Positions 1-8,438 of a stretch of 64,000 bases of DNA are shown one piece after another. The stretch spans positions 558,001 through 622,000 of the forward strand of contig NZ_CP012109.1 of the NCBI RefSeq assembly GCF_000280925.3, read 5' to 3'. Within the stretch, counting starts at the first letter, position 1. Each line of letters opens with the position of its first letter. A program made the position numbers and the translations under genes. Under the pieces are notes generated by a model. That model ran no database searches. It was not told the DNA's origin and worked only from the letters and a program-made list of their open reading frames with translations. Source of the stretch: Myxococcus hansupus. Lineage in GTDB: Bacteria > Myxococcota > Myxococcia > Myxococcales > Myxococcaceae.

Positions 1-2
1 CG

Positions 3-203
3 CGCTCCCTCAACCGCGACTGCCGCCAGTTCGACGGGGGCATCCCCGACGGCTCGGTGCCGGGGCCCACGGAGAACGGCTACGACGTGTCGCTGGCGTG
101 TGGCTCGCTCACGGACATCTTCCTTCCGGGCACCCGCAACTGCAATTGCCAGCCGTCGACCTGCACGACGGTGTACACCCTCCAGGGAGAGCGGAGGGAT
201 TGA
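3..203 (+). CDS. C-terminal end of an unrecognised protein (5' end outside the window)
   Basis: An open frame enters from the left edge and runs about 66 codons to a TGA whose last base is the A of the queC ATG (TGATG), so the two genes are probably translationally coupled. The visible part is polar and has five cysteines, three of them in a CNC..C arrangement near the end, which suggests a disulfide-bonded exported protein or a metal site. There is not enough sequence to name a family. The high GC at third positions supports real coding. Confidence 0.5.
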   Translation, partial: RSLNRDCRQFDGGIPDGSVPGPTENGYDVSLACGSLTDIFLPGTRNCNCQPSTCTTVYTLQGERRD

Positions 204-895
204 TGGTGAAGCGCGCGGTGGTGTTGATTTCGGGCGGGCTGGATTCGACGACGTGCCTGGCCATGGCCAAGGCGAAGGGCTTCGAGCCCGTCTGTCTCGC
301 GGTGGCCTACGGCCAGCGGCACGCGGTGGAGCTGGAGCAGGCGAAGAAGGTCTGCGCGGCCATGGGCGTGTCGGACTTCCGGGTGGTGTCCATCGACCTG
401 CGGCAGGTGGGCGGCTCCGCGCTGACGGCGGACATCGAGGTCCCCAAGGACCGGCCCGCGGACGAGATGAGCCACGGCATCCCCGTGACGTACGTGCCCG
501 CGCGCAACGCGCTGTTCCTCTCGCTGGCGTTGGGGCTGGCGGAGGTGGTGGGCAGCACGGACATCTACATCGGCGTCAACGCGGTGGACTACAGCGGCTA
601 TCCGGATTGCCGGCCGGAGTTCATCCGCGCCTTCGAGTCCATGGCCAACCTGGCCACCAAGGCGGGCGCGGAGGGCGCGCGCTTCACCGTGCACGCGCCG
701 CTGTCCGGCCTGACGAAGGCGGACATCATCCGCGAGGGCGTGAAGCTGGGCGTGGACTACGGGCTGACGCACTCCTGCTACGACCCGGACGCCCAGGGCC
801 GCGCGTGTGGGCGCTGTGACAGTTGCGTGCTGCGCAAGAAGGGCTTCGAGGACGCCGGCGTGCCGGACCCCACGCGCTACACGGAGTCCGCATGA
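203..895 (+). CDS. queC: 7-cyano-7-deazaguanine synthase QueC
   Basis: QueC is the cytosolic ATP-dependent enzyme that converts 7-carboxy-7-deazaguanine to preQ0 in queuosine biosynthesis. The 230-residue length fits the family. An N-terminal PP-loop (SGGLDSTT, about residues 10-17) binds ATP. The C-terminus has the zinc cysteine pattern (HSCY, then CGRCDSC, then a basic tail). The ATG at 203 was chosen because the protein then starts right at the first beta strand before the PP-loop and overlaps the upstream stop; an upstream in-frame ATG at 98 lies inside the preceding gene. The stop overlaps the start of the dipeptidase gene. Confidence 0.96.
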   Translation: MVKRAVVLISGGLDSTTCLAMAKAKGFEPVCLAVAYGQRHAVELEQAKKVCAAMGVSDFRVVSIDLRQVGGSALTADIEVPKDRPADEMSHGIPVTYVPARNALFLSLALGLAEVVGSTDIYIGVNAVDYSGYPDCRPEFIRAFESMANLATKAGAEGARFTVHAPLSGLTKADIIREGVKLGVDYGLTHSCYDPDAQGRACGRCDSCVLRKKGFEDAGVPDPTRYTESA

Positions 896-1530
896 CGCCG
901 CGCGCGCGCTGGGGTGGGGCGGTCGCGCTGATGCTGGCCTCCAGCGCCGCGCTCGCCGAGGACGCCGGGACGCCGAAGGCCGCCTCGCCGCTGGTGGACG
1001 CCACCACGGTGGTGGCGGACCTGGTCGTCGACCTGCGCTACGCGACGGAGGACAACTTCCTCAAGCGCAAGGTGTACCCGGACAGCGCGCGGTGCCTGCT
1101 GCTGCCCGAGTCCGCGCAGCGGCTGAAGAAGGCCGCGGACGCGCTGCGCGCGAAGGGCTACCGGCTGAAGGTGTACGACTGCTACCGGCCGCGCGCGGTG
1201 CAGTGGGAGATGTGGAAGATCATGCCGGTGCCCGGCTACGTGGCCAACCCGCGCACGGGCTCCAACCACAACCGGGGTGGGGCGGTGGACCTCACGCTGA
1301 CGACGCTGGACGGCCAGGAGGTGGAGATGCCCACCCCCTTCGACACCTTCAGCCCGTCCGCGCACCACGGCTACGCGGGGGGAACCGAGGCCTCCCGCAA
1401 GCACCGCGAAATCCTGCGCGAGGCCATGGAAGGCGTGGGCTTCAAGCGCAACCGCATGGAGTGGTGGCACTACGATTTGCCGGACGCGAAGACACGGCCG
1501 GTGCTGGACGTGCCGTTTCCTCCCCCATGA
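892..1530 (+). CDS. Exported D-alanyl-D-alanine dipeptidase (VanX/DdpX family)
   Basis: A 212-residue zinc peptidase expected to split D-Ala-D-Ala in the periplasm. The first 22-23 residues form a signal peptide (basic start, hydrophobic core, ALAE cleavage region). Zinc-site motifs are intact: [10 protein letters not shown] supplies His and Asp, and EWWH supplies the catalytic Glu and the last His. The ATG at 892 overlaps the queC stop (ATGA). Cell-wall peptide recycling is more likely than vancomycin resistance, because no vanH, vanA or VanS/VanR neighbours are present. The substrate is inferred from the family. Confidence 0.9.
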   Translation: MTPRARWGGAVALMLASSAALAEDAGTPKAASPLVDATTVVADLVVDLRYATEDNFLKRKVYPDSARCLLLPESAQRLKKAADALRAKGYRLKVYDCYRPRAVQWEMWKIMPVPGYVANPRTGSNHNRGGAVDLTLTTLDGQEVEMPTPFDTFSPSAHHGYAGGTEASRKHREILREAMEGVGFKRNRMEWWHYDLPDAKTRPVLDVPFPPP

Positions 1531-1628
1531 CATGATGAAACCATGATGAACGGCGGGCCCGCCTGCGGCACGCTGTGAGGACCTCCCAGCAGTGGCCACG
1601 GTGCGCGTGGTCCGGGATGGCGCCCACG

Positions 1629-2975
1629 ATGAAGCCCGCCTTCTTCCACGTCCTCTGTGCCCTCTCCCTGCTGGTGGCCGCGCCCGTGCTGGCGTCGGGC
1701 GGGCCACCCCAAGGCCTCAGCGCCTTGGGTGTCGTCGTGCGCGCGGGTGCCCGGACGCCCCTCGCGGGAGTGAGCGTCGTCGCCACCTCGCCCGTGCTGG
1801 CGGAGCCTCGCACCACGGTGACGAACGCGGAGGGGGCGTATGGGTTCTCGAACCTCGCGGAGGGCGTCTACTCGCTCCGCTTCGAGAAGGAGTCCTTCCA
1901 GACCTTCGTTCGAGCGGACCTCACGGTGATGCCCGGCAAGCAGGTCCGCGTGGACGTGGCGCTCTCGCCAGTCACACCCTCCCAGCCGCTCGTCCTGGCG
2001 CAGCCCTTGCCTGACGACCGCGAGCGGGCGCCCGCGTGGACGTTGCAGCACCTGCCCGTGCTCGTGCCGGATGGCGCGTGGCAGGCCATCTTCCGCGCCT
2101 CGCTGGGCAAGCCGGTCTCCGGCATCGAAACCCGGGGCTTCGGGGTGAACCCCACCATCGACACGGAGGAGTCCCGCGTCTCGGAGTACCCCGTGGCCGC
2201 GGACACCAGCACCTACGCGGTGGCGCGCGACTACCTGTCCCGCGACATCCTGCCCGGTGAAGGCGTGGTGCGGACGGAGGCCTTCATCAACAGCTTCGAC
2301 CTGGGGAGTGAAGGCGAGCCATATGGTCCCTTCCTGCTCCACGTCGAAGGCTTCCCGTCGCCCAGCCGCAAGGGCTACCACGTGGTGCGCGTCACCGTGA
2401 CGGCCCGCGAGGCCGTTCGCGAGGTGGGCGTCCAACTGGAGTTCAACCGAAAGGCCGTCGCCCGGTACCGGTTGGTGGGCTACGAGTACCTGTCCCCGTC
2501 TCCGGAGCCGCTCGGCAGTGGCGAGGAGATGAAGATGTTCCCGTTGGAGGCGGGGCAGTCCATCACCGCCATTCACGAGGTGAAGGTGCAGGGGCCCTCC
2601 ATCGCGTTCGGGCTGCTCCGGGTTCGCTACGAGCAGGGCACCTCCCGGAGCTGGCGCCGCGTGCAGATGTTGATGCCGTCCAGCACGTTGCGCTCGGAGT
2701 ACAGCCGCGCCACGGCCTCCACGCGTCTGGCCTACGTGGCCTCCGCGTTCGCGGAGAAGCTGCGGGGCTCCTTCTGGACGCGCACGCTGGACTGGCCCCG
2801 CCTGCTGTCCTTGTGGGAGGGCATCGGGGAACCGCTGCGGGGCCGCAAGGACGTGGTGGCGCTGGGCTCGCTCATCCGCAAGGCGCAGGCGCTGGACACC
2901 CGCAAGGAGCGCTTCGAGCGGCTCATGCCCTCCGGAAGCTCGGACTTCGACGACGTGCCGTCCCTGGGGAACTGA
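1629..2975 (+). CDS. YfbK-like exported protein with the VWA domain missing
   Basis: A 448-residue secreted protein. After a signal peptide (about residues 1-22) comes a carboxypeptidase-regulatory-like beta sandwich (about 30-115). Next is a segment matching the N-terminal YfbK region that normally precedes a von Willebrand A domain (STYAVARDYL, then VRTEAFINSF, about 195-230), then at once a DUF3520-like segment (EFNRKAVARYRLVGYE, then ITAIHEV). In YfbK proteins a VWA domain with a MIDAS metal site sits between these two, and here it is absent. The ATG at 1629 gives a clean signal peptide; 1617 and a GTG at 1575 are alternatives. It ends 10 bases before the histidine kinase gene. Function unknown. 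Confidence 0.72.
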   Translation: MKPAFFHVLCALSLLVAAPVLASGGPPQGLSALGVVVRAGARTPLAGVSVVATSPVLAEPRTTVTNAEGAYGFSNLAEGVYSLRFEKESFQTFVRADLTVMPGKQVRVDVALSPVTPSQPLVLAQPLPDDRERAPAWTLQHLPVLVPDGAWQAIFRASLGKPVSGIETRGFGVNPTIDTEESRVSEYPVAADTSTYAVARDYLSRDILPGEGVVRTEAFINSFDLGSEGEPYGPFLLHVEGFPSPSRKGYHVVRVTVTAREAVREVGVQLEFNRKAVARYRLVGYEYLSPSPEPLGSGEEMKMFPLEAGQSITAIHEVKVQGPSIAFGLLRVRYEQGTSRSWRRVQMLMPSSTLRSEYSRATASTRLAYVASAFAEKLRGSFWTRTLDWPRLLSLWEGIGEPLRGRKDVVALGSLIRKAQALDTRKERFERLMPSGSSDFDDVPSLGN

Positions 2976-2984
2976 GCCGCTCCA

Positions 2985-4808
2985 ATGCTCCGCCGGCTCC
3001 TGCCTACACTCATCGCGTTGCTGCTGGGCTTCGTCGGGTTGGCCTGGGGCCTGGGCTATCTCCAGCGCATCTTCGCCGCCGAGCGCGACGACGCGCAGAG
3101 CTCCCTCGACTCCCGCCGCGAAGCGCTGGAGCAGTACGCCCGTGCCTCGCTGGCCCAGTCGCTGAGGGACCGGTTGGAGTCGGCCCGCGCCGCGTTGGAG
3201 ACCGCCGCGCAGGATCCGCTCGCTCCGGCCGCGGGCCTCTACCTGCGCGAGCGCGGCACCCAGCTCCTGCCCCGGCTGGCCCTTCACGACACGGCGGACG
3301 ACACGCCCGCGAAGGAACGTTACGCGGGCCTGCGCGCCGGAACGGAGCGGGCGGACGAGGTGGAAGACCCCTGGGCGGAGCGGCTCGCGTTGATTCGCGA
3401 GGTCGACCGGGCGCTGACCCGGGGCGACCGCCGCGCGTCCACCGTGGCGCTCATGGCGCTGCTCCAGCACCGCTCGCAGTACGTCCTCGCCTCCACGCGC
3501 GACGTGCCCGGCTTCCTGGTGGTGCTGGAGTCGCTGGCGGAGCGCGGCGACCCCGTGCCGCAGTTGATGCACTCCCTGGTGCGCGACGGGCTGGCGGACG
3601 GACGGAGCGGAAGGCTGGATGGGCTCCAGCGCCTGCTGCTGCTGCGCCGCGCGCGCTTCACCCATGCGGACTTCGCCTTCCTGCACGGGCGCATCGTGGC
3701 GCTCTCCAAGAAGGTGGGCGTACCGGTGGCTGACTTCGAGGCCCGCGCCGCCGAACTCGCCGCCGAGCCCCTGCCGCTGCCCGAATCCCTTCCGGGGCCC
3801 GTGTTGGTGCGCAGCGGGTGGTACCTGGAGCCGCGCGGCGGCCGTCACGTGCGAGGCGTGGCGGTGGACGCGGGCGCGCTGCTCCAATCCCTCACCCAGG
3901 AGATGCGGGAGCGCGGGCTGCTCGAATCAGACGGGCAGGTGCGGCTGCTGGCGGACGCGGAGGTGCTGCCCCTGGAGGCGCTGCCGCTGTCCGTGGACAC
4001 GCCGGAGTGGGCGCGGGCGCAGGGCGCGCTGGAACGGCGCTACCGGTTGAAGACGGGCATGGTGGCGCTGTGCGCGGTGCTGGCGCTGGGCATCGCCGCG
4101 CTGGCCTTCGTGGCCCAGCACCGCAAGCTGCGCTTCCTCGAACTCAAGAGCGACTTCGTGGCCACGGTGTCGCACGAGCTGCGCACGCCCCTGGCCTCCA
4201 TCCGGCTGCTGGCGGAGACGCTGGAGTGGCGTCTGGCGGAGGGCACGGACGCGCGCGACTACCCGTCGCGCATCGTCCGGGAGGCGGACGGGCTGGGCTT
4301 CCTGGTGGAGAACCTGCTGTCCTTCAACCGCATCGACAAGGGCCGCTGGGTGCCCAGGCTGGAGCCGGTGCGCCTGGACGAACTGGTGGCCCAGCTTCGC
4401 CGCGACCTGGAGTCCTGGTCCAAGGTGCCGGTGGAGTTGGAGGCGGACGTGGGCGAGCGCACCCTGCGCGCGGATGGGCAGCTCCTGCGCCTCTTGCTCT
4501 CCAACCTCGCGCGCAACGCCTGTGCCTACAACACGCGCAGCCCGGTGCGCCTGCGGGTGGAGGCCCTGGACGACGGACGGGTGCGCTTCTCCGACAACGG
4601 CGTGGGCATTCCCCAGGCGCAGTGGGAGCGCGCCTTCGAGGAGTTCGTGCGCCTCCCCGGGCAGGGCGTCAATGCCCCCGGCAGCGGCCTGGGACTGGCC
4701 CTCTGCCGCCGCATCATGCGCGTTCACGGCGGCACCCTTCGGGTGGCCACCTCCAGCCCCGAAGGCACCACCTTCGAGCTTCGTTTCCCCCACACGGTGA
4801 CGACATGA
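2985..4808 (+). CDS. Membrane sensor histidine kinase
   Basis: A 607-residue sensor kinase. One helix at residues 5-25 and a second at about 350-375 enclose a long periplasmic sensor region of no recognised type. The HisKA H-box (SHELRTPLAS) carries the phosphoacceptor His397. The ATPase domain has an N-box (NLARNACAYN), a G1 box (DNGVGIP) and a G2 box (GSGLGLALCRR). Its stop overlaps the ATG of the OmpR-type regulator, so the two form a two-component pair. The upstream VWA-less YfbK-like gene may belong to the same transcript. The signal sensed is unknown. Confidence 0.93.
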   Translation: MLRRLLPTLIALLLGFVGLAWGLGYLQRIFAAERDDAQSSLDSRREALEQYARASLAQSLRDRLESARAALETAAQDPLAPAAGLYLRERGTQLLPRLALHDTADDTPAKERYAGLRAGTERADEVEDPWAERLALIREVDRALTRGDRRASTVALMALLQHRSQYVLASTRDVPGFLVVLESLAERGDPVPQLMHSLVRDGLADGRSGRLDGLQRLLLLRRARFTHADFAFLHGRIVALSKKVGVPVADFEARAAELAAEPLPLPESLPGPVLVRSGWYLEPRGGRHVRGVAVDAGALLQSLTQEMRERGLLESDGQVRLLADAEVLPLEALPLSVDTPEWARAQGALERRYRLKTGMVALCAVLALGIAALAFVAQHRKLRFLELKSDFVATVSHELRTPLASIRLLAETLEWRLAEGTDARDYPSRIVREADGLGFLVENLLSFNRIDKGRWVPRLEPVRLDELVAQLRRDLESWSKVPVELEADVGERTLRADGQLLRLLLSNLARNACAYNTRSPVRLRVEALDDGRVRFSDNGVGIPQAQWERAFEEFVRLPGQGVNAPGSGLGLALCRRIMRVHGGTLRVATSSPEGTTFELRFPHTVTT

Positions 4809-5506
4809 CCTCATCCGTTCCGGCGCTCCTCCTGGTGGAGGACGACGCCAACCTGCGGCTCGCGCTGCGCGACAACCTGGAGAACCAGGGTGGCTACCGG
4901 GTGGAGGAAGCCACCTGTGTCCGCGAGGCCCGCGAACACCTGGGCCGCGGTGACTTCCAGCTCATCCTGCTGGACGTGATGCTGCCGGACGGCGACGGCT
5001 ACACCCTGTGCCGCGCGCTCCGCGAAGAAGGCGTGACGACGCCCGTGCTGATGCTCACCGCGCGCACGCTGGAGGACGACGTGGTGCGCGGCTTCGAGTC
5101 CGGCGCGCAGGACTACCTGGGCAAGCCCTACCGGCTGCGCGAGCTGCTGGCGCGGGTGGGCGCGTTGGTTCGCCGCTCGGGCGCGGCGCCCGTGAAGGGC
5201 CTGCGCTTCGCGGGCTACCGGTTGGATTTGGACCGCCGCAAGGTGGAGACCCCCGAGGGCACGCCGGTAGAGCTGACACGCAAGGAGTTCGACCTGCTCG
5301 CCTTCCTGGTGCGTGAGCGCGAGCGCGTGCTGCGCCGGGATGAAATCCTCGACGCGGTGTGGGGCCGCGACGTCGTCGTGGACCCGCACACGGTGGACAA
5401 CTTCGTCTCCAGCTTGAAGAAGAAGCTGGGTTGGAACAGCACGTCGCGCTTCGCCATCCAGACGGTGCGCGGCGTCGGCTACCGCATGGAAATCGAAGCG
5501 GCCTGA
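4805..5506 (+). CDS. OmpR/PhoB-family response regulator
   Basis: A 233-residue DNA-binding response regulator. The receiver domain has the acidic pair at residues 13-14, phosphoacceptor Asp57 (LLDVMLP) and a conserved Lys near 106 (GKPYRLREL). A winged-helix trans_reg_C domain follows, with ELTRKEFDLL and a C-terminal VRGVGYRME. The ATG at 4805 overlaps the kinase stop by four bases (ATGA), which fixes the start. Targets are unknown. It ends two bases before the convergent HEAT-repeat gene, so there is no room for a classical terminator between them. Confidence 0.95.
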   Translation: MTSSVPALLLVEDDANLRLALRDNLENQGGYRVEEATCVREAREHLGRGDFQLILLDVMLPDGDGYTLCRALREEGVTTPVLMLTARTLEDDVVRGFESGAQDYLGKPYRLRELLARVGALVRRSGAAPVKGLRFAGYRLDLDRRKVETPEGTPVELTRKEFDLLAFLVRERERVLRRDEILDAVWGRDVVVDPHTVDNFVSSLKKKLGWNSTSRFAIQTVRGVGYRMEIEAA

Positions 5507-5508
5507 CG

Positions 5509-6432
5509 TCAGCGGAGCGGGTTGCGGCGCAGCCGCTCGGACAAGGCATCCAGCTCCGCCTGCTGGGGCGGCTCGGCGCGCGCGCGGGCCGCGTCGATGA
5601 GCGCCGGCGTCTCCGGGGCGTCCACGCGGAGCAGCGCGTTGGACACCGCGCGCCGCACGTCTCCGTCGGTGCCCAGGTACACGCGCACCAGGGCCTCCGC
5701 GGCCACGCGGCGGATGGCCCCTTCCTCCGAGCGAGCCTTCACGCCCGGCGTCTTCCAGGCCCACACCGAGCCGGCATCCCCCAGCGCGCGGGCGATGTGC
5801 CGCATGCGCTCGCGGTCCGGCCGGGCATCCAGGGCCTCCGCCAGCGCGCGCGTCGCCACCAGCCGCCGGCACAGGCCCAGGGCATCGAGCGCTGCTTCAC
5901 CGCGAGGTCCCTCCTGTCGCGCGAACGCGATGAGCGCGTTCGCCGCATCGAGGGTCTCCAGCCGCGCCAGCGCCCCCGCCGCCGCGTGCAGGACCAGGGG
6001 CGGGGTGTCCCGCGCCTCGAGAAGCTCCATCCACAAGGGCGCCAGTCGCGCATCCCGCAGCGCGCCCGTGGCCTCCACCAGTCCCACCGTGAGCGCCAGT
6101 CGCGCGGACTCCCGCATGGGAAGCGATGACTTGTCCTGGGACGGAAACGCGAGCCGCTCCACCATGGGCCACAGTGCCTCGGGGCCGAGCGCCCGCAGCC
6201 CCGGCGCCGTCGCGGCCAGGGTGGCCTGCTTCTTCGCATCCATCGCGTCCACCCGCGAGGCGGCGACCGCCAGACGGAGGAACGCCTGGGGATGGGTTCG
6301 GCGGGCCCGGGTGATTTGCTCCTGAAGCAGGTGCTTCCACGCCGGGTGCGGCGTGGGGGCTTCGGTGGCCTGTGCGCTCAGCGCGGCCAGCAGCACGGCG
6401 GCGCCAAGTCCCAGTGGCAATCCGCGTCTCAT
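5509..6432 (-). CDS. Exported HEAT-repeat protein
   Basis: A 307-residue protein with a signal peptide (about residues 1-22, ending near AQATE) followed by alpha-helical repeats rich in Ala, Leu and Arg, consistent with HEAT/armadillo repeats (for example LHAAAGALARLETLDAANALIAF and IRRVAAEALVRVYLG, each given here only in part of its repeat). Such solenoids bind other proteins. The ATG at 6432 overlaps the stop of the PAD-family gene (ATGA), so the two are coupled and the HEAT protein may be a partner of the secreted deiminase-like protein. That link is an inference from position only. Confidence 0.72.
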   Translation of the reverse strand: MRRGLPLGLGAAVLLAALSAQATEAPTPHPAWKHLLQEQITRARRTHPQAFLRLAVAASRVDAMDAKKQATLAATAPGLRALGPEALWPMVERLAFPSQDKSSLPMRESARLALTVGLVEATGALRDARLAPLWMELLEARDTPPLVLHAAAGALARLETLDAANALIAFARQEGPRGEAALDALGLCRRLVATRALAEALDARPDRERMRHIARALGDAGSVWAWKTPGVKARSEEGAIRRVAAEALVRVYLGTDGDVRRAVSNALLRVDAPETPALIDAARARAEPPQQAELDALSERLRRNPLR

Positions 6433-8279
6433 CGGCCGCCCTCCCACCACTTCACGTTCGGAACCTGCCGTGCCGCCTGGGTGGCGCAGTGCACGTCGCC
6501 TTGCATCAGGTGGAAGGGGTCCCAGGCATCCACCCAATGCACGTGGATGCCGTACGCGCCGAGCGCCTGCTCGAACTGGACCTTGAACAGGTCCTGCCCG
6601 TCGATGATGGGGCCATGGGGGTCGGGCGCGACGACCTGCGTGGGCGTCAGCGACAGCAGGTTCAACGTCGCGGGTTGATACGCCGTCACGCCCTCCATGG
6701 CGTTCTGGAAGAGGAAGGGGACGCGGACGATGTCCTCCTCGGTGAGGCCCGTCGCCTCCTGGAGGATGGAGAGCTGCGTGTCGATTTCCAGCGCGGCCAC
6801 GGCGCTCGCGTCCATCAGCTCGGGGTTGTCGAGCACCTCGGCGATGCGCGTCTCGGCGGGAACGGAGTACGCCCAGCTCAACCCCTCGAAGAGCTTCGCG
6901 TCCCCATGTCCCCGCGCCTGGGCCTCCTGGAGCATGCGCCGCGCGAGCGCGGGGTCGGCCACCAGCGCAATCCATCCGCGCGACGTGGGCGCGGGCAGGA
7001 AGCTGAAGGTCTCGTCCACGTGGTCCACGAACAGCCACGACGTGTCCACGTAGACGGGCGGCTGCATGCCCTGGGCCTCCAACAGCTTCGTGAAGCTGGG
7101 GTCGGGCTGGTAGTCGGGCCGGGTGTCGGGGCCTCGGCCACGGAACATCCGGCCCAGGGGATAGCGCACGCCGTCCTTCTCGTAGGGCGGGATGACCTCC
7201 GTGTTGCCGAAGGAGTTCAGCGTCTGGGAGGCCAGTGACATGCCCGGCTGGTACTGCTGGACGGCGGCGCGGTCGGGGCCTCGCAGCCAGAAGGCGATGC
7301 GGCCCGCGGCCCTGAGCGGCGCGTTCTCCGAGGTGTCGTAGAAGTGAGGACCCCGGTAGTGGACCTGGATGACGTGCTGGCTCCCTCCCGGGGCGGGCAT
7401 CGACATGTAGGCCGGCTCGAAGTAGTCCTGGGGCCAGAGGTCGTCGACCGCGAACTCCGAGTACACCATCCGCTCACCGGTGCTCGCGAGCACGCCGCCC
7501 AGGTCCTGCCGGAACTGCGTGGCCCCGGTGCTGCCCAGGGGCTTGGAGACGAAGACGTTCCACGCGGGCGTGAGGTGATGGAACAACACCACCGGCGCGA
7601 CCCGCATGCGGACGGTATCGGTGAACACCGGGTCGTGCGGATTGTTGCGGCCAATGGTGAGCACCACGTCCGCGAACCCGTCCCACTCCTCGAGGTCGCG
7701 GACGATGTCACGCCCTTCGATGGCCAGCTCCACGCCGCGCCGCACCTCGGCCGTCGTGAGGAACACCGTGTCGGGGAAGGCGCCGGAGACGAACTCGCCC
7801 CGGACGCGCTTGAACAGCCGCACCTTGCTGCTCGCGGCGCCCGACACGCTGACGGAGCCCACTGTTCCGGCGGGCGCCTTGCGCCAGGGGACGGTGCGCA
7901 GCCGCGCGAGGTCCTCCAGGTCCGCCTCGCCGTTGACCACGTCGTCCGCGGCGTCGTTGCACTGCGCCAGCGCGGTGTCGCTGATGCGGTCGGGGTCCAT
8001 CGAGAAGGGACAGGCCCGCTCATCGTCATCGATGTTGGCCAGGAAGATGGCGCCGCGCTCGGCGGTCCAGGTGTCCTCGCCCTCGTCTTCCGAAGGGTTG
8101 TCGAGTTCGACGATGCCGTTGCGATTCACATCCGCGCGCAGGTCGACCACGGGCCGGAAGGGGCCTTCGAGCGGGTCCTGGGCGCCAGAGCCCGGTCCTG
8201 TGTCATCGGCGGTGGGGACACATCCGCTCGCCAACGCGAGGACCAGCGGCAGCGCACGGAGGGGCGGGGGTGGCGACAT
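6429..8279 (-). CDS. Lipoprotein of the protein-arginine deiminase (PAD) family
   Basis: A 616-residue protein with a lipoprotein signal (LALASGC, Cys20). The C-terminal two thirds match the PAD catalytic fold. By comparison with human PAD4 the four catalytic positions look intact: an Asp in LWPQDYFEP (about residue 285), His and Asp in DHVDETFSF (about 420), and Cys598 in GDVHCATQ. The predicted reaction is conversion of peptidyl-arginine to citrulline at the cell surface or outside. Several acidic stretches (RADVNRNG, NIDDDE) could bind calcium, which activates vertebrate PADs. It is the first gene of a two-gene unit with the HEAT-repeat protein and is divergent from the DUF1800 gene. Confidence 0.85.
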   Translation of the reverse strand: MSPPPPLRALPLVLALASGCVPTADDTGPGSGAQDPLEGPFRPVVDLRADVNRNGIVELDNPSEDEGEDTWTAERGAIFLANIDDDERACPFSMDPDRISDTALAQCNDAADDVVNGEADLEDLARLRTVPWRKAPAGTVGSVSVSGAASSKVRLFKRVRGEFVSGAFPDTVFLTTAEVRRGVELAIEGRDIVRDLEEWDGFADVVLTIGRNNPHDPVFTDTVRMRVAPVVLFHHLTPAWNVFVSKPLGSTGATQFRQDLGGVLASTGERMVYSEFAVDDLWPQDYFEPAYMSMPAPGGSQHVIQVHYRGPHFYDTSENAPLRAAGRIAFWLRGPDRAAVQQYQPGMSLASQTLNSFGNTEVIPPYEKDGVRYPLGRMFRGRGPDTRPDYQPDPSFTKLLEAQGMQPPVYVDTSWLFVDHVDETFSFLPAPTSRGWIALVADPALARRMLQEAQARGHGDAKLFEGLSWAYSVPAETRIAEVLDNPELMDASAVAALEIDTQLSILQEATGLTEEDIVRVPFLFQNAMEGVTAYQPATLNLLSLTPTQVVAPDPHGPIIDGQDLFKVQFEQALGAYGIHVHWVDAWDPFHLMQGDVHCATQAARQVPNVKWWEGGR

Positions 8280-8438
8280 GAGGGGTCTCTCGGCCAGGGG
8301 ACGCCATCCTGCAAGTCACGAAGGCGTGGGCCGAAAAGCCGTTGCGCCAGGAAACAGTCCTTTGACTTCGAACCCACCTGCCAGGTCCGCATTCCTGTGG
8401 CGTAACCTCTGACGCCCCGCGGTGTTCCCCCTGGTGTC

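Noticed and set aside
98-202. Upstream extension of queC to an ATG at 98
   Set aside because: It would overlap the coding end of the preceding gene, add 35 residues not seen in QueC proteins and lack a ribosome site; the TGATG junction at 201-205 is the natural start.
892-1530. Calling the VanX-type gene a vancomycin-resistance determinant
   Set aside because: No vanH, ligase or VanRS genes are adjacent; chromosomal homologues commonly serve peptide recycling.
1470-3887. An 805-codon open frame on the minus strand
   Set aside because: It lies antisense to two convincing genes, is a run of Arg, His, Gly and Gln-rich sequence typical of the shadow frame of GC-rich genes, and has no recognisable domain.
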